Positions 8,039 through 13,343 of a DNA stretch of 13,343 nt are shown in pieces (position 1 is the first letter of the stretch; each line of letters opens with the position of its first letter). Made by a program: the position numbers and the translations under genes. The stretch covers positions 1-13,343 of the forward strand of contig JALVXW010000101.1 in NCBI GenBank assembly GCA_027038155.1. The letters are read 5' to 3'. Below the pieces are notes generated by a model that ran no database searches, was not told the origin of the DNA, and saw nothing but the letters and a program-made list of their open reading frames with translations. Source of the stretch: Sulfurovum sp. Lineage in GTDB: Bacteria > Campylobacterota > Campylobacteria > Campylobacterales > Sulfurovaceae.

Positions 8039-9285
8039 TGCAAAAAGTCTATTTTAAAACCTTTGGGTGTCGTACCAACCAGTTTGATACACAGGTGATG
8101 ATGTCAAAACTCAAAGCGTATGAACTTACCGATAATGAGCTAGAGTCTGACTATATCGTGGTAAACTCCTGTACTGTCACCAATGGGGCAGACTCATCGG
8201 TGAGAAACTATATCTCTTCTATGAAGCGTAAAAACCCTCATGCCAAAGTGATACTTGCAGGGTGTGGTTCGCACTCTAAAGGGGAGTCTCTGTTTAAAGA
8301 CAAAAAAGTCTTTGGTGTCATGGGACATTCAGAAAAAGAGAATATCAATGCCATACTCAAAAACGAGCAGCCCTTTTACCAGATAGGTGACCTTGAACAT
8401 ATAGACTCTACTATTGTGGAGGAGTTTGTAGGTAAAAGCAGAGCCTTTATCAAGATACAAGAGGGGTGTGATTTTGCATGTTCGTATTGTATTATTCCAC
8501 AGGTACGTGGAGCAGCACGTTCGCACAAAGAGGAGACTATTTTAGAACAAATCTCCAAACTCGCTTCCAATGGCTTTGGAGAGTTCATTCTTACTGGTAC
8601 CAATGTAGGAAGCTATGGACGTGACCGCCATACCTCTATGGCAAAACTGCTTCAAAAGATAAGCCAGATACGTGGTGTACGACGCATACGTATAGGAAGC
8701 CTGGAGCCTATACAGATAGATGATGCGTTTATGGAACTCTTAGATGAACCATGGATGGCAAAACAGCTTCATATTGCACTACAGCACACAAGTGATAAGA
8801 TGTTAGAGGTGATGAACAGACGTAACACCTACAAAACCGACCTGGAGCTCTTTCATAAAATAGCCTCAAGAGGGTATGCATTGGGTACAGACTTCATTGT
8901 AGGACACCCGGGAGAAGATGAAAAAGAGTGGAAAATTGCTATAGAGAGAGTTAAAGAGCTGCCACTTACCCATCTGCATGCTTTCTCTTACTCCAAACGT
9001 GACAATACCGCTTCTGTTACCATGAAACCTGAAATTAGAGGAGACCTTGCCAAAGAGCGTCACCGTGAACTTACAGCAGTTGTTAAAGCTAAAAATGATG
9101 CCTTTAGACGTAGTCACAATCGTAACCTTGAAGTGCTGTTGGAGAGTGGTAAAGCGGGGGTATATCAAGGGTTTGACCAGTATTTTAACAGAGTAACAGT
9201 CAGCTCAAACGAAGACCTGAGTGCAAACTGGGTCTATCTCAATCAAGTGGAGGTTACCGATGAGGGAAACAGAGCAACGCTATAA
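8038..9285 (+). CDS. mtaB: tRNA N6-threonylcarbamoyladenosine-37 methylthiotransferase (MtaB-like radical SAM enzyme)
   Basis: The 415-residue protein is a methylthiotransferase. The N-terminal UPF0004 domain carries three cysteines for an auxiliary iron-sulfur cluster (Cys11 in TFGCRTNQFD, Cys45 in NSCTVT, Cys76 in AGCGS). The radical SAM domain holds GCDFACSYC (Cys144, Cys148, Cys151), and the last ~65 residues fit a TRAM-like RNA-binding domain. MtaB turns t6A-37 of tRNAs reading ANN codons into ms2t6A. MtaB is preferred over MiaB and RimO from the N-terminal KTFGCRTNQFD, the VRGAARS sequence and my memory of the same gene in this locus in Campylobacterota; subfamily assignment needs a tree. 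GAGGAG at 8024-8029 supports the start. It overlaps the upstream gene by 1 base and the downstream gene by 26. Confidence 0.9.
   Translation: MQKVYFKTFGCRTNQFDTQVMMSKLKAYELTDNELESDYIVVNSCTVTNGADSSVRNYISSMKRKNPHAKVILAGCGSHSKGESLFKDKKVFGVMGHSEKENINAILKNEQPFYQIGDLEHIDSTIVEEFVGKSRAFIKIQEGCDFACSYCIIPQVRGAARSHKEETILEQISKLASNGFGEFILTGTNVGSYGRDRHTSMAKLLQKISQIRGVRRIRIGSLEPIQIDDAFMELLDEPWMAKQLHIALQHTSDKMLEVMNRRNTYKTDLELFHKIASRGYALGTDFIVGHPGEDEKEWKIAIERVKELPLTHLHAFSYSKRDNTASVTMKPEIRGDLAKERHRELTAVVKAKNDAFRRSHNRNLEVLLESGKAGVYQGFDQYFNRVTVSSNEDLSANWVYLNQVEVTDEGNRATL
9249..9262 (+). promoter_or_regulatory. Ribosome binding site that sets the start of the FtsH-like gene
   Basis: GGAGG at 9249-9253, then a 6-nt spacer and ATG at 9260. 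This is the strongest ribosome site in the cluster and lies inside the mtaB coding region. The alternative in-frame GTG at 9221 has no such site, so the 558-residue product starting MRETEQRYKS is preferred. Confidence 0.8.
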
Positions 9286-10936
9286 ATCAAAACTGCTTCA
9301 TCCTAAAAATATAACGATTATTATCATGCTTTTGGTACTATTGGCAGGGTTACTTACTTTTGCACTCATGCGTGATACCGACACGCTTCTTACGCATAAG
9401 CAAGCCAATGCACTCTATACGGACAATAAAATAAAAAAGCTTATCATTGATGGAGATTGGATACGCATCAAAACGGCCCAAAATCGCTATAAGGTCTATA
9501 AAGATGCGATTAACCAGACAGCATTTTTTGAGAGATACCCTGTAGAGGTTAAGGAGGATACACGTTATATCTATGATATTTTAACCCTTCTTATGCTGGC
9601 ATTTGCTCTGTGGTTTTTCTATAGACAAATACAGCAAAACAGGCTACAACAGCTTCACTACATACGTGCCTCCTCTAAAGCTGACGAGAGTACAAACACT
9701 GCTCCTGTCAGAGCACTCACTTCAGAAGTAACCTTTAAAGATGTTGCGGGTATTAAAGATGTCAAAGAGGAGCTTGAAGAGATTATAGAGTTTCTTAAGG
9801 AGCCTCAAAAATACCGTGACTTAGGCATACGCCTACCCAAAGGTGTACTGCTTGTAGGTCCTCCAGGGGTAGGGAAAACACTCATCTCCAAGGCGGTTGC
9901 AGGTGAAGCCAATGTACCGTTTTTCTACCAAAGTGGTGCAAGTTTTGTACATATTTATGTAGGTATGGGAGCCAAACGTGTCTCTGAGCTCTTTAAAAAA
10001 GCCAAACAGCATGCACCCAGTATTATTTTTATTGATGAGATAGATGCAGTAGGCAAAAGCAGGGGAGAGTTTAGAAATGATGAACGAGAAGCAACCCTCA
10101 ACCAACTGCTTACAGAGATGGATGGGTTTGAAGACAGTTCAGGTATTATTGTTATAGGTGCAACCAACAAAGTAGAGATGCTGGATGAAGCTCTGTTGCG
10201 TGCAGGACGTTTTGACAGACGCATACATATCTCTTTGCCCGATTTGGAAGATAGAGCCAAAACCTTAGAGCTCTACCTCAAAAACAAGCCAAACGAGGTC
10301 AATATAGAAGAGGTTGCACAGATGACTGTAGGGTTTAGCTCGGCAGCACTTGATACACTTACCAATGAGGCAGCCATTCATGCGATGCGAGAAAAAAGAC
10401 GCATGATAGAGACTTCGGATTTTGCAGCAGTCAAAGAGAAGGTGTTGCTAGGCAAACGCAAAATACATTCACTCAACACCAAAGAGCGTGAAATTCAATC
10501 TATCTACCAAGCTGCCAAAGCGATGGTTGCAACGTGGCTGGGTATAGAGTTTGACAAAATTGGTATTGTCAATACCCAACTTCAGATACAAGAGAGCGAG
10601 ATACTCTCTAAAAGCCAACTGCTCTCACGTATTAAAGTCTATCTGGCAGGCACACTGGAGACACGCAAGCGTTACAATGAACAGTTTACCAATGCTGCAT
10701 CCGATATTGCTCAGGCAAAAGAGCTTATTGCCAAAGTAATTCAAACCTACGCAATGGGCGAAAACTTTACCATCTCTCATGAAGAGGAGAGGGCACTTTT
10801 AGAGAGCTCTACACAAGAGCTTCATACTCTGTTGGAGACCTTAGATGAAGCCATTACAAAAACAGCTGAGTATCTTATTGAGCATGAAAATATTACACTT
10901 GAAGCGTGTAAAGATATTTTAAGAGAGATATTTTAA
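9260..10936 (+). CDS. FtsH-like membrane AAA+ ATPase with inactivated M41 peptidase domain
   Basis: The 558-residue product has the FtsH layout. Two membrane segments (about 17-37 and 104-121) flank a periplasmic loop, followed by a complete AAA+ module: Walker A GPPGVGKT (200-207), a pore loop FVHIYVGMGA (229-238) keeping the aromatic-Val-Gly pattern, Walker B IIFIDE (255-260), and the second region of homology with arginine fingers (ALLRAGRFDRR, Arg314 and Arg317). Then comes an M41-like helical domain, but where FtsH has the zinc motif HEAGH this protein reads QAAKA (417-421), so both histidines and the catalytic glutamate are gone. The segment after it is shorter than in FtsH (about 645 residues in E. 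coli). The helix corresponding to the third zinc ligand survives (NAASDIAQAKELI). I infer an ATP-driven unfoldase or FtsH partner without protease activity. I recall an FtsH-like gene in the equivalent H. pylori position. bioV follows 6 bases after the stop. Confidence 0.88.
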   Translation: MRETEQRYKSKLLHPKNITIIIMLLVLLAGLLTFALMRDTDTLLTHKQANALYTDNKIKKLIIDGDWIRIKTAQNRYKVYKDAINQTAFFERYPVEVKEDTRYIYDILTLLMLAFALWFFYRQIQQNRLQQLHYIRASSKADESTNTAPVRALTSEVTFKDVAGIKDVKEELEEIIEFLKEPQKYRDLGIRLPKGVLLVGPPGVGKTLISKAVAGEANVPFFYQSGASFVHIYVGMGAKRVSELFKKAKQHAPSIIFIDEIDAVGKSRGEFRNDEREATLNQLLTEMDGFEDSSGIIVIGATNKVEMLDEALLRAGRFDRRIHISLPDLEDRAKTLELYLKNKPNEVNIEEVAQMTVGFSSAALDTLTNEAAIHAMREKRRMIETSDFAAVKEKVLLGKRKIHSLNTKEREIQSIYQAAKAMVATWLGIEFDKIGIVNTQLQIQESEILSKSQLLSRIKVYLAGTLETRKRYNEQFTNAASDIAQAKELIAKVIQTYAMGENFTISHEEERALLESSTQELHTLLETLDEAITKTAEYLIEHENITLEACKDILREIF

Positions 10937-10942
10937 GTACGC

Positions 10943-11455
10943 ATGAAATACTTTAATGGTTTTTCTCTTCACAGGGAAGAGGGCTTATTTGATGCCTATT
11001 GTACGAAAAGTCTCTATAGTGTTGCAGGCTTTTCTTATGGAGCACAGCAGGCACTGGAGTATGTTTACCATGCTACCGAACGTATAGATAGACTTATTTT
11101 GCTCTCCCCTGCATTTTTTCAGACGCAAAAAGCCTCTTTTGTGCGTGCACAGTTGCACTATTTTGAGACAAGTAAAGAGGCGTATCTTCAACAGTTCCTA
11201 AAAAATGTTGCCTATCCGTCAAAGATAGACCTTGCCCCATATCTTCATGTGGGCAACAAAGAGGATTTAGAAGCACTTCTAAGCTATGTTTGGGATGCTC
11301 AAAAGATAGAGACTATTTTATCACGTGGTACAACCATAGAGGTGTTTATGGGTGAAGAAGACAAGATAGTAGATACAAAAGAGGCGTGTCAATTTTTTAC
11401 GCAGACTACAAATTACACAATAAAGGGTGTAGGACATTTGCTGGTCTTGAACTAA
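10943..11455 (+). CDS. bioV: BioV-type pimeloyl-ACP methyl ester esterase
   Basis: The 170-residue protein is a compact alpha/beta hydrolase resembling Helicobacter BioV (about 170 residues) in length, N-terminus (MKYFNGF) and layout. BioV cleaves the methyl ester of pimeloyl-ACP made through the BioC route, releasing pimeloyl-ACP for biotin ring assembly, as BioH does elsewhere. The likely catalytic triad is Ser31 in the nucleophile elbow AGFSYGAQ, Asp140 in GEEDKIVD and His165 in GVGHLLVL. The usual alpha/beta-hydrolase N-terminal strands are largely missing, as in the small BioV family. The ATG lies 6 bases after the upstream stop and has no clear Shine-Dalgarno sequence (AGAGAG ends about 16 bases away), so translation probably depends on coupling. 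No other bio gene is visible here. Function rests on remembered similarity and the triad. Confidence 0.83.
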   Translation: MKYFNGFSLHREEGLFDAYCTKSLYSVAGFSYGAQQALEYVYHATERIDRLILLSPAFFQTQKASFVRAQLHYFETSKEAYLQQFLKNVAYPSKIDLAPYLHVGNKEDLEALLSYVWDAQKIETILSRGTTIEVFMGEEDKIVDTKEACQFFTQTTNYTIKGVGHLLVLN

Positions 11456-11483
11456 TGCAAGCCCCACAAATACGAGCATAAAA

Positions 11484-11513
11484 CAAATTCAAAGAATTCT
11501 ATTTTGAGATTTG
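11484..11513 (+). other. AT-rich imperfect hairpin between bioV and ribB
   Basis: CAAATTCAAA (11484-11493) can pair with TTTGAGATTTG (11503-11513), giving a 10-bp stem with one bulged G and a 9-nt loop containing GAATTC. The 123-bp gap (11456-11578) holds nothing else apart from the ribB promoter. The stem is AT-rich and lacks a long T-run directly after it, so it is at best a weak terminator of the bioV transcript. It lies upstream of the predicted ribB transcription start and is not a ribB leader structure. Confidence 0.3.
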
Positions 11514-11518
11514 GGATT

Positions 11519-11549
11519 TTGCAAAAAACAGTATCATTTACGCTATAAT
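11519..11549 (+). promoter_or_regulatory. ribB: Promoter of ribB
   Basis: A consensus TATAAT at 11544-11549 with a possible -35 box TTGCAA at 11519-11524 (19-bp spacing, longer than ideal). Transcription would start near 11556, giving a leader of about 23 nt with the ribosome site CAGAGG at 11566-11571. This leader is too short for an FMN riboswitch. Confidence 0.6.
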
Positions 11550-11578
11550 GCAGTTTAGATAATTTCAGAGGATTTTTA

Positions 11579-12613
11579 ATGTTAAGCGAAGCGATACAAC
11601 GAGTAGAGAAGGCCATAGAAGAGATAAAGCGTGGTCGTATGGTTATTATGATGGATGATGAAGAGAGAGAAAATGAGGGTGACCTTGTTTATGCGGCAAC
11701 ATTTTCTACGCCACAGATGGTGAACTTTATGGCAAAAGAGGCAAGAGGGCTTATCTGTACGCCAGTGACCAAAGAGATAGCGACAAAGTTAGACCTGCTT
11801 CCCATGGTAACAAACAATGACTCCAATCATGAAACAGCCTTTACGGTCTCCATTGATTCTGCCAGTGCTACTACAGGTATCTCTGCTGCGGAGCGTGATG
11901 ATTGTATTGGTAAATTGGCTAGTCCTCAGACAGTGGCTTCTGATTTTGTGCGTCCAGGGCATATCTTTCCGCTCATTGCCAAAGATGGGGGAGTGCTTGT
12001 GCGTACAGGACATACAGAGGGGTCTGTCGATTTATGTAAGCTAGCTGGGCTTGCACCTGCAGCGGTAATTTGTGAAATCATCAAAGATGATGGCACCATG
12101 GCACGCATGGATGATTTGGAGCCATTTGCCAAAAAACATGATTTGTGTATTGTCTATATCTCTGACATTGTAGAGTATCGATTGTCCAATGAACAGCTTG
12201 TTAAACGTGTAAAAGAAGAAGAGACAGAACTCAGAGGCATAAAGGTAGAAAAAATCACCTATAGTGACCATCTGGAGCGTACCCATACGGTAATACAGTT
12301 TTATAAAGCCCATGAGACTGCCAATGTAAAGTTTCATAATATTGGTACAGATATTGATTTGGTACTAGATGATAGGCGATACAATGCACTCAATAATGCG
12401 ATAGAGTATTTGAAAAACAATGGAGGTGTATTGGTATTTTTAGATACCAAGACTATCTCTCATGAGCAAGCCAAAGAGTTTGGTGTGGGGGCACAGATAC
12501 TTAAAGATTTAGGGATTAAAAATATCAATCTGCTTACTACCAATGTAGAGACTGAGTTTGTAGGGCTTACAGGATTTGGATTGGATGTGGTGCGTAAGAT
12601 AGAGATATTGTAA
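11579..12613 (+). CDS. ribB: 3,4-dihydroxy-2-butanone-4-phosphate synthase with degenerate GTP cyclohydrolase II-like tail (RibBX type)
   Basis: The 344-residue protein has an intact RibB domain (about 1-205), which turns ribulose 5-phosphate into 3,4-dihydroxy-2-butanone 4-phosphate and formate for riboflavin synthesis. Visible motifs are DDEERENEGD (26-35), TTGISAAERD (98-107), DFVRPGHIFPL (122-132) and RTGHTEGSVDL (142-152). The C-terminal ~135 residues align in outline with RibA (GTP cyclohydrolase II), with THTVIQFYKA and VLVFLD segments, but lack the zinc cysteines and the HSECLTGD-type active-site block. It should not act as a cyclohydrolase, so a separate RibA is expected elsewhere. 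Such RibB-plus-inactive-tail proteins are known as RibBX. The ATG has CAGAGG 7 bases upstream, and the gene has its own promoter. Automated annotation may wrongly call it bifunctional RibBA. Confidence 0.92.
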   Translation: MLSEAIQRVEKAIEEIKRGRMVIMMDDEERENEGDLVYAATFSTPQMVNFMAKEARGLICTPVTKEIATKLDLLPMVTNNDSNHETAFTVSIDSASATTGISAAERDDCIGKLASPQTVASDFVRPGHIFPLIAKDGGVLVRTGHTEGSVDLCKLAGLAPAAVICEIIKDDGTMARMDDLEPFAKKHDLCIVYISDIVEYRLSNEQLVKRVKEEETELRGIKVEKITYSDHLERTHTVIQFYKAHETANVKFHNIGTDIDLVLDDRRYNALNNAIEYLKNNGGVLVFLDTKTISHEQAKEFGVGAQILKDLGIKNINLLTTNVETEFVGLTGFGLDVVRKIEIL

Positions 12614-12634
12614 GAGTATTATCGTTTTACTCTT
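12612..12634 (+). terminator. Short bidirectional hairpin between ribB and the response regulator
   Basis: AAGAGTA (12612-12618) pairs perfectly with TACTCTT (12628-12634) around a 9-nt loop. On the plus strand the stem starts in the ribB stop codon and ends in a short T-run. On the minus strand it covers the last codons and stop of the regulator gene, and the strand continues with few T residues. It is the only candidate terminator for these convergent genes, and a weak one. Confidence 0.4.
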
Positions 12635-13281
12635 TTAATCATATACCCCATAGAGCGTATATTGACAATAAAATCCTCTTTGAGATTCTTTTTTAAGCGG
12701 CTTACTTCAGCACGTATGGTCGCATTGTCAATCTCGTCATTTTCCCAAATATAGTCACGCAGGGTATCGTAGGTGACGATAGAACCTCTGTATTCTGCCA
12801 AGAGTTTAATGATTTGTAGTTGTCTATTGGGTATGGTTTGAGGCTCATTATAGAAGGTAAGGGTATCGGAAGATTCATTAAAGCTATAGCCCTCCGAGAG
12901 ACGAGTATGCTCTTGTGGGGGATGATAGGTTGAGAGCATCTTATCTATACGAAGACTAAGCTCTTTAAGATGAAAAGGTTTTTTAAGGTAGTCGTGACAG
13001 CCCAGTTCAAAAGCTCGGGAAATCTCTTCTATCTCTATGAGTGCAGAGATAAAGATGGTTGGAGGGGTGATTTTGAGGGCGTGTATCTTCTCTAAAAGGC
13101 TAAAGCCATCTATCTTAGGGACATTAATATCTAAAATAAGAAGGTCATATATCTCCTCCATGAGTGAAGCCAATGCACTTTCACCTTCACGAAATCCTAC
13201 AACAATATGCCCTAGTGACTCCAAATACTCTACAATAGTCTGATGCAAAAGTATCTCATCCTCTAAAAGTAAAATTTTCAT
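12619..13281 (-). CDS. OmpR/PhoB-family two-component response regulator
   Basis: The 220-residue protein has the standard length and layout. The receiver domain (about 1-115) shows the acidic pair Glu7/Asp8 (LLLEDE), the phosphorylation site Asp51 (LLILDINVPKIDGF), the switch residue Ser79 (IFISAL) and Lys101 (YLKKPF). The C-terminal ~90 residues form a winged helix of the OmpR type (PNRQLQIIKLLAEYRGSIVT, then NATIRAEVSRLKKNL and the wing SMGYMIKRVK). It should be a cytoplasmic DNA-binding regulator controlled by phosphorylation; target genes and signal are unknown. The ATG has AAGG about 8 bases upstream and overlaps the stop of the preceding gene by 4 nt (ATGA), so it is co-transcribed with the likely kinase gene. 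It converges with ribB, with 5 bases between. Confidence 0.95.
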   Translation of the reverse strand: MKILLLEDEILLHQTIVEYLESLGHIVVGFREGESALASLMEEIYDLLILDINVPKIDGFSLLEKIHALKITPPTIFISALIEIEEISRAFELGCHDYLKKPFHLKELSLRIDKMLSTYHPPQEHTRLSEGYSFNESSDTLTFYNEPQTIPNRQLQIIKLLAEYRGSIVTYDTLRDYIWENDEIDNATIRAEVSRLKKNLKEDFIVNIRSMGYMIKRVKR

Positions 13282-13343
13282 ATATTTGCCTTTTTAAATA
13301 GATAGCTAAATTGCGTCCTCTCTTCACTAGAGTGAAGGGTAAT
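13278..13343 (-). CDS. C-terminal end of an upstream gene, probably the cognate sensor histidine kinase (partial)
   Basis: The minus-strand frame entering from the right edge is open for 21 codons (ITLHSSEERTQFSYLFKKAN, then I) and ends with TGA at 13280-13278, overlapping the regulator's ATG as ATGA. The first residues, ITL, fit the last strand of a histidine-kinase ATPase domain, which usually ends in (T)F(T)I.L. The 4-nt overlap with a response regulator is typical of kinase-regulator pairs. That it is a coding end is well supported by the overlap; that it is a kinase is inferred from context. Confidence 0.65.
   Translation of the reverse strand: MTLHSSEERTQFSYLFKKANI

Noticed and set aside
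9221..9259. GTG at 9221 as start of the FtsH-like gene
   Set aside because: No ribosome site precedes it, whereas the ATG at 9260 has GGAGG at ideal distance.
9260..10936. Ordinary FtsH zinc metalloprotease
   Set aside because: The HEXXH motif is replaced by QAAKA, so calling it a protease is not supported.
11456..11578. FMN riboswitch upstream of ribB
   Set aside because: The gap is only 123 bp, the predicted leader is about 23 nt, and none of the conserved RFN element sequence blocks is seen.
12200..12613. Functional GTP cyclohydrolase II (bifunctional RibBA)
   Set aside because: The zinc-binding cysteines and catalytic block are absent from the C-terminal domain.
1..13343. Mobile element, phage, toxin-antitoxin or defence system
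   Set aside because: No transposase, integrase, terminal inverted repeats, tRNA-associated attachment site or recognisable defence protein was found; the gene set is mainly conserved housekeeping.

Overview
The window looks like chromosomal DNA of a free-living member of the Campylobacterota (Epsilonproteobacteria), probably close to Sulfurovum or Sulfurimonas. The evidence is the low-to-moderate GC content, AT-rich extended -10 promoter elements, a BioV-type biotin esterase, a RibB with a degenerate GTP-cyclohydrolase-like tail, and the gene order tgt / TrkA-like protein / aroB / MscS channel / mtaB / FtsH-like ATPase. I recall that order from Helicobacter pylori (about HP0281-HP0286) and Campylobacter; this is memory, not a search.

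Left part (1-2617, minus strand): one long open reading frame runs off the left edge. It encodes a secreted protein with a signal peptide, 14 LVIVD-type beta-propeller blades of about 42 residues, a calcium-binding thrombospondin type 3-like stretch, and DUF4214 domains. The DNA is a tandem array with an almost perfect 126-bp period. Next to it on the same strand is tgt (2667-3788).

Centre (3851-11455, plus strand): from a short divergent promoter region runs a compact cluster. It holds a TrkA-N/RCK_C-like protein whose best start appears to be a rare ATC codon, then aroB, an MscS-type channel, mtaB, an FtsH-like AAA+ membrane ATPase with a degenerate M41 peptidase site, and bioV. From aroB onward the genes overlap or lie within a few bases of each other, so they are probably one transcript. 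The contents mix aromatic amino-acid and biotin synthesis, tRNA anticodon-loop modification (mtaB here, tgt across the promoter), osmotic protection and membrane quality control.

Right part: after a 123-bp spacer with a clear -10 box comes ribB (11579-12613). It converges on an OmpR-type response regulator (12619-13281, minus), separated by 5 bp and a small hairpin spanning both gene ends. At the right edge, 21 codons of an upstream gene overlap the regulator's start by 4 nt; they look like the end of the partner histidine kinase.

No tRNA, rRNA, CRISPR array, insertion sequence or prophage gene is visible. With the two edge genes counted, no gene-free stretch exceeds 300 bases. The most unusual items are the protease-dead FtsH paralogue, the probable ATC start, and the 14-blade tandem-repeat surface protein with a recent internal duplication.
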